From Lachnospiraceae bacterium (GTDB lineage: Bacteria; Bacillota; Clostridia; Lachnospirales; Lachnospiraceae): a DNA stretch of 64,000 nucleotides. The position numbers were made by a program, and so were the translations under genes. Of this stretch, positions 43,764 to 54,030 are shown one piece after another (the first letter of the stretch is position 1; every line of letters starts with the position of its first letter). The stretch spans positions 97,787 to 161,786 of the forward strand of contig JAFZRY010000010.1 of the NCBI GenBank assembly GCA_017619615.1, written 5' to 3'. Below the pieces are notes generated by a model. It was not told the origin of the DNA. It did no database searches and was given only the letters and a program-made list of their open reading frames with translations.

Positions 43764-44087
43764 ATGAACGAGGACATGATCCTGTGCGGAGCCGGCGGGA
43801 AAACGCAGAAATTTTACATGAACCCGCGCTACGGGATGCTGCCGGAAACGGTGCAGCAGGAACTTAAAGCCGCGCTGGCGGTCTTTGCGGAGCAGGTCGG
43901 CGGGACCGTCCTGCTGGTCTTTGCGGAGACCGGGGACCTGTCCGTGCAGCTGGTCCCGGACGAGGGGGACATTTATTTTGACGAGATCGAGGCCGGTCTG
44001 GCCGTCTCGCGCATGCAGAAGGAAAAAGAGATGCTGTTCCTGCAGCTGAAGGCGTTCTACCTGGCCTTTTTCGGGGCGAAAGCATGA
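43764..44087 (+). CDS. DUF6145 family protein
   Basis: A 107-residue soluble protein. The pattern MILCGAGGKTQKFYMNPRY, then LPETVQQELK and VLLVFAETGDLSVQ, resembles the DUF6145 family of clostridial proteins, which I recall as being often encoded just before a dihydrouridine synthase. Function unknown. The stop overlaps the dus start (ATGA), so the two are coupled. A GGGAGGA site precedes the ATG. Confidence 0.7.
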   Translation: MNEDMILCGAGGKTQKFYMNPRYGMLPETVQQELKAALAVFAEQVGGTVLLVFAETGDLSVQLVPDEGDIYFDEIEAGLAVSRMQKEKEMLFLQLKAFYLAFFGAKA

Positions 44088-45058
44088 AGATCGGAACGTG
44101 CGAAATTGACCTGCCGGTGTTCCTGGCGCCGATGGCGGGCGTGACGGACGCCCCGTTCCGCCGCCTGTGCGCGGACCAGGGGGCCGGCGCCGCCGTGACC
44201 GAGATGGTCAGCGCCAAGGCCCTGTATTATCATAACCGCGGGACCGAAAAACTGCTCCGCCGCCCGATGGACCGGGGCATCCTGGGCCTGCAGCTGTTCG
44301 GCTCCGACCCGGAGATCCTGGCCGGCATGGCGGTGCGGCAGCAGGAGGATTACGACTTCATCGACCTGAACATGGGCTGCCCGATGCCCAAGATCGTCGG
44401 CAACCGCGAAGGCTCCGCGCTGCTGGAGCAGCCGGACCTGGTCCGGTCCATCGTCCGCACCATGAGCCGCGCGCTGGAGAAGCCCCTGACCGTGAAGATC
44501 CGCATCGGCGTGACGCCGGACCGCCTCTGCGGCCGGGAGATCGCCCTGATCGCGGAGGAAGCCGGCGCCGCCGCGGTGTTCGTGCACGGCCGCACGCGCT
44601 CGCAGATGTACGGCGGCCGCGCGGACTGGGAGGAGATCGCCCGCATCCGCGAAGCGCTCAGCATCCCGGTGATCGGCAACGGCGACATCACGTCCGCGGA
44701 AGACGCGCTGCGCCTGAAAGAGGAGAGCGGCGTCGCCGGGATCATGGCCGGCCGGGCTGCGCGCGGCAACCCCTGGCTGTTCCGGGAGATCCGGGCCGCC
44801 TGGGAGGGGAAACCCGTCCCGCTCCGCCCGCCGCGGGAGGAGATGGAGCAGGTCATCCGCGAACACATCGCCCTGGAACTGGAGGAAAAAGGCGAGCGCA
44901 TCGGCTGCCGCGAGCTCCGCAAGCACCTGGCCTGGTACACCGCGGGCATGACCGGCGGCGCGGCGCTCCGCAAGCAGGCAGCCGCCGTCAGCACGGCGGA
45001 GGACGCGGAGGCTTTCGTCCGCGCTTTTTCGGAAAAAGGAGCGGTTGACAAGTCCTGA
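44084..45058 (+). CDS. dusB: tRNA-dihydrouridine synthase (DusB type)
   Basis: A 324-residue FMN enzyme that reduces uridine to dihydrouridine in tRNA D loops. The opening LPVFLAPMAGVTDAPFRRLC, DFIDLNMGCPMPKIVGNREG with the catalytic Cys, VFVHGRTRSQMYGG and VIGNGDITSAEDAL are family signatures. The C-terminal helical RNA-binding domain is present. The gene overlaps its DUF6145 neighbour by 4 bases. The perfect greA promoter lies in its last codons. Confidence 0.92.
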   Translation: MKIGTCEIDLPVFLAPMAGVTDAPFRRLCADQGAGAAVTEMVSAKALYYHNRGTEKLLRRPMDRGILGLQLFGSDPEILAGMAVRQQEDYDFIDLNMGCPMPKIVGNREGSALLEQPDLVRSIVRTMSRALEKPLTVKIRIGVTPDRLCGREIALIAEEAGAAAVFVHGRTRSQMYGGRADWEEIARIREALSIPVIGNGDITSAEDALRLKEESGVAGIMAGRAARGNPWLFREIRAAWEGKPVPLRPPREEMEQVIREHIALELEEKGERIGCRELRKHLAWYTAGMTGGAALRKQAAAVSTAEDAEAFVRAFSEKGAVDKS

Positions 45059-45073
45059 GACGGGAAGTATAAT
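45045..45073 (+). promoter_or_regulatory. Consensus promoter of greA
   Basis: Perfect TTGACA (45045-45050), 17-base spacer and perfect TATAAT (45068-45073). The -35 box lies inside the 3' end of the dus gene. Confidence 0.85.
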
Positions 45074-45122
45074 AGGCGGACGATGCAACATCGCCGTGAT
45101 ACAGAAAGGGAACTATAGCAGT

Positions 45123-45590
45123 ATGGAAAAGAAAATCGTGACCCGGGCAGGTCTGGAAGCCCTCAAGGCGGAACTGTCCGAACTGACCTTACAGAGCCGC
45201 AAGGAGATCGCCAAGAAGATCAAGGAAGCCAGAGAGCAGGGCGACCTCTCCGAAAACGCCGAATACGACGTGGCCCGTGACGAGCAGCGCGCCATCGAAG
45301 CCCGCATCGCCGAGCTGGAAGCCATCGTCAAGAACGCGGAAGTCATCGACACCGAGACCATCACGGAGGACGCCGTCAACGTCGGCCACACCGTGCGCGT
45401 CCGGAACGAGGAGATGAAGCGGGAGATCGAATACCACATCGTGGGCTCCTCCGAAGCCAACGCCGCGCAGGGCCGCATCTCCAACGAATCCCCCATCGGC
45501 CGCAGCCTGCTGGGCCGCAAGGTCGGGGATCAGGTGACCGTGGAAGTGCCCGTCGGCGAGATCCATCTGACGGTCCTGGAGATCCAGTAA
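45123..45590 (+). CDS. greA: Transcription elongation factor GreA
   Basis: A 155-residue factor that rescues backtracked RNA polymerase by stimulating transcript cleavage. The N-terminal coiled coil carries EAREQGDLSENAEYDVARDE with the acidic tip, and the C-terminal domain shows ISNESPIGRSLLGRKVGD. The ATG at 45123 is preceded by AAAGGGA. It is a single gene with its own consensus promoter and terminator. Confidence 0.96.
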   Translation: MEKKIVTRAGLEALKAELSELTLQSRKEIAKKIKEAREQGDLSENAEYDVARDEQRAIEARIAELEAIVKNAEVIDTETITEDAVNVGHTVRVRNEEMKREIEYHIVGSSEANAAQGRISNESPIGRSLLGRKVGDQVTVEVPVGEIHLTVLEIQ

Positions 45591-45605
45591 GGTCCCGTTC
45601 ATAAA

Positions 45606-45647
45606 AGGTCCTTAATTTCTGCTGAAATTAGGGACCTTTTTTTCTTT
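45606..45647 (+). terminator. Terminator of greA
   Basis: AGGTCCTTAATTT pairs with AAATTAGGGACCT, one mismatch, then a T-run. Confidence 0.88.
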
Positions 45648-45713
45648 TTTTTTGCTCCGGAATGTGCTATGATGATATACGCCTATATCCAGGCGCACAG
45701 CCGGGAGGGGTTT

Positions 45714-46154
45714 ATGTTGCAGAAAGACAAAGTGATCATCATGACGAAACTGGCCCTGGAGGAGAAAAAAGACCCCCGGCTGAGTTTTATTACCAGAAAC
45801 TACTGGTTCGATGATTACCTGGGCCTGGAGCTGTGGAAAGCCTTCTTTGCGGTGACCATTACCTATGTCCTGGCCGTCCTGCTCGGCCTCGTGGCCTATG
45901 GCGACGACTGGACCGTCCGCTTCAAGATCGCGGACCTGCTCGCGCTGGGGATGACCCTGCTGCGCGTCTACCTGCTGGTCCTGACGGCCTGTCTGCTGGT
46001 GACGGCCCTGTCCCACGTCTGGCTGTACAAAAAAGCGTACCGGAAGCAGGAGAGCGAAAAGAGCAGCCTCCGCAAGCTGAACCGGATCTACGCACTGGAA
46101 GAAGCTCTGGACAATCTCGGAAAAAGAGAGAAACGGAGCCGGGGAAAAGAATGA
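45714..46154 (+). CDS. Membrane protein of unknown function
   Basis: A 146-residue protein with two membrane segments (about residues 42-63 and 75-103) and a basic, charged C-terminal tail. I do not recognise a family. The ATG at 45714 has a GGGAGG site. Its stop overlaps the next membrane protein (ATGA), and both lie directly before cdaA, so they may belong to the envelope or cyclic-di-AMP system. Confidence 0.6.
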   Translation: MLQKDKVIIMTKLALEEKKDPRLSFITRNYWFDDYLGLELWKAFFAVTITYVLAVLLGLVAYGDDWTVRFKIADLLALGMTLLRVYLLVLTACLLVTALSHVWLYKKAYRKQESEKSSLRKLNRIYALEEALDNLGKREKRSRGKE

Positions 46155-47143
46155 ATGCCTTTTTTGATAAACTGGTCCTGATCTGGCGTGCCGTCAAGCG
46201 CTTTTACGCCTCCTGGTGCATCTACCTCACCATGGCGGCGAAATGCGCCGTGGCTTTCTGCGCCTTCACCCTCATCAATCAGTATTTTCCCGGACGGGCT
46301 TTCCTGCTCCGGCTGATCGTCGTGGCGGCCATCTCCCTGCTGGCCTCCGTGCTGCCCTGGAAGTACCTGAGCTTCCTCGCGGCGGTGTGGCTGCTGGCGC
46401 AGCTGAGCGCCCTGTCCCTGGAGGCGGCGGCGTTCACCTTCGTGGTGCTGCTGATCCTGGCCCTGGCGCGCTATCTGCTGCTGCCCGGATCGGGCCTGGT
46501 CCTGGTGGTGCTGCCCATCCTGTTTTTATGGAAGATTCCCTTCCTGATCCCGCTGGTCGTCGGCGTGACGGGCGTGCTGAGCGGCTTCGTTTCCGTGGGG
46601 AGCGGCGTGATCATTTTCTACCTGCTGCAGTTCCTTTCCCGGAATCTGGAATACCTGACCGCGCCGGAAGGCGATACGCTGGTGCAGCGCCTGTTCTTCC
46701 TGCTGAAGGGCATGGCCGAACACCCGCAGATGATAACCGTGATGCTCTGCTTCTGCCTGACCACGCTGGTCGTGTATCTGATCAGCCGCCTCAAGGTGGA
46801 TTACGCGCCGCAGATCGCCGTGGGCTTCGGCGCCCTGCTGGACCCGCTGCTGCTGGCCGGCATCTTCGATTTCCTGCGCCGCCCGGCCGGTCCGGAGAGC
46901 CTCATCTGGGGAAGCCTGATCTCGCTGCCGGTCGCCCTGATCATTTCCCTCCTGCACCGTTTCCTGAACTACGCCAAGACGGAAAACGTGCAGTTCGAGG
47001 ATGACGAATACTACTATTACGTAAAGGCGGTGCCGAAGGTCGTCCTGTCCGTCCGGGACCGGAAGCCGGAAGCCGCCGCGGCGGAAACGCCGGAAGAGAA
47101 TACGGAAAAGGAGGAACCGGTGAATGCTGAACGGGATACGTGA
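46151..47143 (+). CDS. Polytopic membrane protein upstream of cdaA
   Basis: A 330-residue protein with about eight membrane segments and a charged cytosolic tail ending in a Glu-rich stretch. I do not recognise a named family. It overlaps its small neighbour (ATGA) and runs 20 bases into the cdaA gene. Co-transcription with cdaA and ybbR suggests a role in cell-wall or osmotic homeostasis, which is inference only. Confidence 0.6.
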   Translation: MNAFFDKLVLIWRAVKRFYASWCIYLTMAAKCAVAFCAFTLINQYFPGRAFLLRLIVVAAISLLASVLPWKYLSFLAAVWLLAQLSALSLEAAAFTFVVLLILALARYLLLPGSGLVLVVLPILFLWKIPFLIPLVVGVTGVLSGFVSVGSGVIIFYLLQFLSRNLEYLTAPEGDTLVQRLFFLLKGMAEHPQMITVMLCFCLTTLVVYLISRLKVDYAPQIAVGFGALLDPLLLAGIFDFLRRPAGPESLIWGSLISLPVALIISLLHRFLNYAKTENVQFEDDEYYYYVKAVPKVVLSVRDRKPEAAAAETPEENTEKEEPVNAERDT

Positions 47144-48083
47144 GTTCTTAAGATCCGTCTGGCACCAGATCCAGGCGATCCGGATCGCCCCGAAGAATAT
47201 CATCGAGATCCTGGTCCTGGCGGTCCTGATTTATTACCTGATCATCTGGATCAAGCGCTCCCGCGCCTGGGTGCTGCTGCGCGGCGTCGTCGTCCTGCTG
47301 GTCTTCGTGCTGCTGGCCAATGTGTTTGAATTAAACGTGATCTCCTTCATCGCGGACAGGACGCTGAGCATTTTGGTGATCGCCCTGTTGGTCCTGTTCC
47401 AGCCGGAACTGCGCGCGGCGCTGGAGCAGATCGGCCAGGGCAAATTCGTCCGGTATTTCATGCGGTCCAACCGCTCGCAGACGGAAAAAATGTATCCGCC
47501 CGAGGCCGTGGAAGAGATCGTGGAAGCCAGTTACATCATGGGCCGGAACAAGACCGGCGCGCTGATCTGCCTGGAACGGGAGATCGAGCTGGGCCAGTAC
47601 ATCAATACCGGTATCCGCATCGACGGCGTGCTGACCAGCGCGCTGCTGATCAATATTTTCGAGAAGAATACGCCGCTGCATGACGGCGCTGTGATCCTGC
47701 AGGGGGCCAAGGTGACGGCGGCCACGTGCTATCTGCCGCTGTCGGCCAATAATGAGATCAACAAGGACCTGGGAACGCGCCACCGGGCGGCCATCGGCCT
47801 CACCGAAGAAACGGACAGCTGGGTCGTGGTGGTCTCCGAGGAGACCGGCAGCGTGTCGCTGGCCCGCGGCGGGCAGCTGCTGCATGACCTGAGCCCGGAC
47901 GAACTGCGGGAAGAACTGCAGAAGATCGAGAACGATTTTTCCTCGGACCTGCTGCTGCAGGAGGTGGAAAAACGCCGGAGCCGGAGCCGCCGGCGCAAGC
48001 CCCGGGGCACGGTCCCGGAACCGCAGGCCGTGACGGAAAACAGCGGGAAAGGAGAGCAGGATGCTGAAGAGATTACTGAATAA
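47124..48083 (+). CDS. cdaA: Diadenylate cyclase CdaA
   Basis: A 319-residue membrane enzyme that makes the second messenger c-di-AMP from two ATP. Three N-terminal membrane segments (about residues 18-80) are followed by the DAC domain with the two catalytic motifs, LHDGAVILQGAKV (DGA) and LGTRHRAAIGLTEETDSWVV (RHR). A basic, Arg/Lys-rich C-terminal extension of about 45 residues follows. The ybbR gene starts 23 bases before this one ends, the usual pairing. The ribosome site AAGGAGG precedes the ATG. Confidence 0.94.
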   Translation: MLNGIREFLRSVWHQIQAIRIAPKNIIEILVLAVLIYYLIIWIKRSRAWVLLRGVVVLLVFVLLANVFELNVISFIADRTLSILVIALLVLFQPELRAALEQIGQGKFVRYFMRSNRSQTEKMYPPEAVEEIVEASYIMGRNKTGALICLEREIELGQYINTGIRIDGVLTSALLINIFEKNTPLHDGAVILQGAKVTAATCYLPLSANNEINKDLGTRHRAAIGLTEETDSWVVVVSEETGSVSLARGGQLLHDLSPDELREELQKIENDFSSDLLLQEVEKRRSRSRRRKPRGTVPEPQAVTENSGKGEQDAEEITE

Positions 48084-49428
48084 CTGGCCGCTGAAACTGC
48101 TGTCCGTCGTACTGGCCGCCGTCGCCTGGCTCGTGATCATCAGCCTGGCGGACCCGTCGGATACCCGCACCATCAACAATATCCCGGTCAAGATCCTGCA
48201 TGAGGAACTGCTGAGCCAGTCCGGCAAGAGCTATTCCATCGAGGGCGGCGACGAGCCCACGGCGAGCATCGACGTGACCGGCCCCCGCTCGGTGATGCAG
48301 GAACTGAAGGCCTCCGACTTTACCGCGACGGCGGACATCGAGGAGATGATCGACATCAACGGGGCGGTCCCCATCCGGGTGACCAGCAACCATCCGCGCG
48401 TCAGCTCCAGCCAGATCTCCCTGAACAACAACTCGGTGATCATCCGCTACGAGAGCATCGTTTCCAAGAACTTCATCATATCCATCCAGTCCGAGGAAGA
48501 ACCGCCGGAAGGCTATTTCGTCGGCAGTCTGTCAGCCGCGCCGCGCACCGTGCGCGTGACGGCGCCCAGCTCCGTGCTGGACCGCATCGGCCGGGTGGCG
48601 GCGGAAGTGGACGTGTCGCAGATGACAGAAAGCACGCAGGTCGAATCGGTCCTGCGGTACTTCACCAATACCGGGGAAGAACTCCATCTGGATACTTTTA
48701 AGGATACCAAGACGGGCACCAGCAGCGTCATCGTCAGCGTGGAGATCCAGACCATGAAGACGGTGCCGGTGGTGATCAGCCAGGAGGCGGTGGACGAACT
48801 GAAGTCCCAGGTGCCGGAAGGCTACCGCTACACGGGACACAGCGCGCTGCCCACGGTCCAGGTGAAAGGTCTGAAGACCCGGCTGGCCGATCTGGCGGCC
48901 GTGACCATCCCGCCGCGCTCCCTGAACCTGACCGGCGTCACGGAGGATAAGGATTTCGAACTGGATCTGGATTACTTCCTGCCGGAAGGCATCGAACTGA
49001 TGGACGGCCAGGAGGAACTGTTCACCGTGACCCTGTATGTGGACGAACTGGTGGTCCGCGAATTTGCGGTGCGCACCGTGCGTCTGATCGGGGACGAGGA
49101 CGGGTACCGTTATGAATTCGACCTGCCCATCACGGTCAGCATCCGCGGTCTGGAAGACGATTTCCAGTCGTTCGATACCAGCATGATCAGCCTGTCCATG
49201 GACGTGACGGATTACGCGAACAACCCCGGCAAGTACATCCTGCCGGTGGAAGTCCACTGCGAGGACGAGGAGATCTTCATCCCGCTGCCCGGCCCGCGCG
49301 TCGAAGTGACCATCAAGGCCGAGGCGCCGCCGACCCGCGGCAAGGAAACCACCGTCCCGCCGACCACCGCCCCGACGGAAGCGGCGGAGACCACGGCCGC
49401 GGACTCCACGCTCCCTTCCGTGCCGTAA
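48061..49428 (+). CDS. cdaR: YbbR domain protein, CdaA regulator
   Basis: A 455-residue protein with a single N-terminal membrane anchor (about residues 8-28) and several extracytoplasmic YbbR repeats up to about residue 430. A Thr/Ala/Pro-rich tail closes it. In Firmicutes the YbbR protein binds CdaA and tunes c-di-AMP synthesis; this gene directly overlaps cdaA. In Bacilli glmM usually follows, but here dtd comes next, so glmM must lie elsewhere. Confidence 0.88.
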   Translation: MLKRLLNNWPLKLLSVVLAAVAWLVIISLADPSDTRTINNIPVKILHEELLSQSGKSYSIEGGDEPTASIDVTGPRSVMQELKASDFTATADIEEMIDINGAVPIRVTSNHPRVSSSQISLNNNSVIIRYESIVSKNFIISIQSEEEPPEGYFVGSLSAAPRTVRVTAPSSVLDRIGRVAAEVDVSQMTESTQVESVLRYFTNTGEELHLDTFKDTKTGTSSVIVSVEIQTMKTVPVVISQEAVDELKSQVPEGYRYTGHSALPTVQVKGLKTRLADLAAVTIPPRSLNLTGVTEDKDFELDLDYFLPEGIELMDGQEELFTVTLYVDELVVREFAVRTVRLIGDEDGYRYEFDLPITVSIRGLEDDFQSFDTSMISLSMDVTDYANNPGKYILPVEVHCEDEEIFIPLPGPRVEVTIKAEAPPTRGKETTVPPTTAPTEAAETTAADSTLPSVP

Positions 49429-49456
49429 GCACGGACCTGACCGCAAGGAGGCGCGT

Positions 49457-49900
49457 ATGAAAATCGTAGTGCAGCGGGTCAAAGAAGCCGCTGTGACAGC
49501 AGACGGCAAAACTGTGGGCCGCATCGGAAAGGGCTTTCTAGTCCTTCTGGGCGTGTCCCAGTCCGATACCGAAGCGCAGGCGGACCGCCTGGCGAAAAAA
49601 ATGCTGGGCCTCCGCATCTTCCCGGATGCGGAAGGCAAGACCAACCTGTCCCTGGCGGACGTCGGCGGACAGCTCCTGGTGGTCTCGCAGTTCACGCTGT
49701 ACGCGGACTGCCGCAAGGGATACCGTCCCAGCTTTACCAACGCGGCGGGCGGCGAAAAAGCCGAGCGGCTGTATGAATACTTTGTCGATATCTGCCGGCA
49801 GACCGATCCGTCGGTGCAGACCGGCGTGTTCGGGGCGCACATGGAGATCAGCCTGATCAACGACGGCCCCTTCACCATCGTCTGGGAGGAAAACGGATGA
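49457..49900 (+). CDS. dtd: D-aminoacyl-tRNA deacylase
   Basis: A 147-residue enzyme that removes D-amino acids (and glycine mischarged on tRNA-Ala) from tRNA. Signatures are MKIVVQRVKEAAVTADGKTV, SQFTLYADCRKGYRPSFTNA and the cross-subunit NDGPFTIVWE. The ATG follows AAGGAGG, and the stop overlaps ruvA as ATGA. Confidence 0.95.
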   Translation: MKIVVQRVKEAAVTADGKTVGRIGKGFLVLLGVSQSDTEAQADRLAKKMLGLRIFPDAEGKTNLSLADVGGQLLVVSQFTLYADCRKGYRPSFTNAAGGEKAERLYEYFVDICRQTDPSVQTGVFGAHMEISLINDGPFTIVWEENG

Positions 49901-50505
49901 TCTATTACGTCAAGGGCATCCTGACCGAATATACGGAAGAAGGCGCGGTGCTGGAAGCCGGCGGCGTCGGCTACCACCTGATCATTCCCGCCTCGCTCCG
50001 CGCGGAACTGCCCGCTCCCGGCGAGGAAGTGAAACTGTACACCTACTACCAGGTGGGCGAGGATTCCCAGAAGCTGTACGGCTTTTCGGACCGCGAAGCC
50101 CGCAACCTGTTCATGCAGCTCATCAAAGTGAGCGGCATCGGCCCCAAGCTGGCGGTCTCCGTGATGGGGACGCTGAGCGTGGACGAACTGAGGCTGGCGG
50201 TCATCGCCGGCGACGTGAAAGCCATTGCGCAGGCGCCGGGCATGGGCAAAAAAACAGCGGAAAAACTGATCCTGGAAATGAAGGACAAGATCGACGCCGC
50301 AGCGCTGGTCGCCGCCCCCGGCAAAACGCCGGCAGGCGCGCCCGTGGTCGTCACCGACGCCTTCTCCGAAGCCGTGGCTGCCCTGCAGGCCCTGGGCTAC
50401 AGCTCCTCGGAAGCCCTGAAGACCGTGCGCAGCCTGGAAGCGGGCGATGACTGGACCGTGGATCAGATCCTGGAAGCGGCTTTCCGGAAACTGGCGATGT
50501 TTTAA
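49897..50505 (+). CDS. ruvA: Holliday junction branch migration protein RuvA
   Basis: A 202-residue protein that binds Holliday junctions and loads RuvB. The N-terminal OB domain opens MIYYVKGILTEYTEEGAVLE, the middle carries the helix-hairpin-helix LIKVSGIGPKLAVSVMG and APGMGKKTAEKLILEMKDK, and the C-terminal RuvB-binding domain has AVAALQALGYSSSEA. It is translated after dtd by an ATGA overlap and is 12 bases from ruvB. Confidence 0.96.
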   Translation: MIYYVKGILTEYTEEGAVLEAGGVGYHLIIPASLRAELPAPGEEVKLYTYYQVGEDSQKLYGFSDREARNLFMQLIKVSGIGPKLAVSVMGTLSVDELRLAVIAGDVKAIAQAPGMGKKTAEKLILEMKDKIDAAALVAAPGKTPAGAPVVVTDAFSEAVAALQALGYSSSEALKTVRSLEAGDDWTVDQILEAAFRKLAMF

Positions 50506-50517
50506 GGAGGCAGGAAC

Positions 50518-51537
<1,020 letters not shown>

Positions 51538-51625
51538 CGGGAAGATACAGGAAGACATACCCGGGCCGCCGGCCCGTGTAAGATAAAAAAAGCCCGGCCC
51601 CTGAAGCCGAGGAAGGAGCAAAAAC

Positions 51626-53296
<1,671 letters not shown>

Positions 53297-53302
53297 AACC
53301 CC

Positions 53303-53329
53303 AAAGGGCGGCTCCGTGCCGCCCTTTTC
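53303..53329 (+). terminator. Terminator of glnS
   Basis: AAAGGGCGGC (53303-53312) pairs with GCCGCCCTTT (53318-53327), loop TCCGT, then T. Confidence 0.85.
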
Positions 53330-53337
53330 CATAGGAC

Positions 53338-54003
53338 ATGCCGATGAATTACAAATGCCTGATCCTGGACCATGACGACACCGTGGTGGATTCCACCGCG
53401 ACGGTGCATTATCCGGCCTTCCTGGCGTTCATGGAACAGTACCGCGGCGGCACGGACATCACGCTGGAACAGTACTTCACCTACAATTTCTCCCCCGGCG
53501 TCCTCCCCTTCTTCCAGGAGATCGTCGGACTGAACGAAGAGGAGATGAAGCTCGAGGAGGCGTTCTGGCGCGAATACGTCCGCCATCACGTCCCGCACGC
53601 GTACCCGGCCATGAAAGCCCTGCTGTGGGAAGTCCGCCGCGCCGGCGGCCTGCTCTGCGTCGTCTCTCATTCGTTCAGCGACTACATCCGCCGGGATTAC
53701 GAGGCGAACGGCCTGCCGGAACCGGACATGCTGTTCGGCTGGGAAGTGCCTAAACCGATCCGCAAACCGGAGCCTCACAGTGTCCATGCAATCCTGGAAC
53801 GCTTTGATCTGCGGCCGAAGGAAGTCCTGGTCGTAGACGACCTCAAGCCCGGCTACGACATGGCGCGGGCCGCGGGCGTGCCCTTCGCCGCCGCCGGCTG
53901 GGCGGGAGAGTACCCGGCCGTGGAATCGTTCATGCGCGCGAACTGCGAGCATTACTGCAAGACCATCGAAGACCTGGCCGTTCTGATCGGCCTGAATTGC
54001 TAA
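53338..54003 (+). CDS. HAD superfamily hydrolase
   Basis: A 221-residue cytosolic phosphatase-like protein. Motif I is LILDHDDTVVDS, where the nucleophile Asp and general acid Asp appear as DHDDT; motif II is in CVVSHSFSDY; the Lys is in PIRKPEPHS; motif IV is VVDDLKPGYDMARAAG. Substrate unknown. An in-frame ATG at 53344 is an alternative start. The gene is followed 27 bases later by the large secreted-protein gene, which has its own GGAGGAAAG site. Confidence 0.85.
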   Translation: MPMNYKCLILDHDDTVVDSTATVHYPAFLAFMEQYRGGTDITLEQYFTYNFSPGVLPFFQEIVGLNEEEMKLEEAFWREYVRHHVPHAYPAMKALLWEVRRAGGLLCVVSHSFSDYIRRDYEANGLPEPDMLFGWEVPKPIRKPEPHSVHAILERFDLRPKEVLVVDDLKPGYDMARAAGVPFAAAGWAGEYPAVESFMRANCEHYCKTIEDLAVLIGLNC

Positions 54004-54030
54004 AAAGCACAAGAACAGGAGGAAAGATCC

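Noticed and set aside
51538-51625. T-box or other leader before glnS
   Set aside because: The gap is under 90 bases and holds only a CGGGCC hairpin without T-run; it has no T-box sequence.
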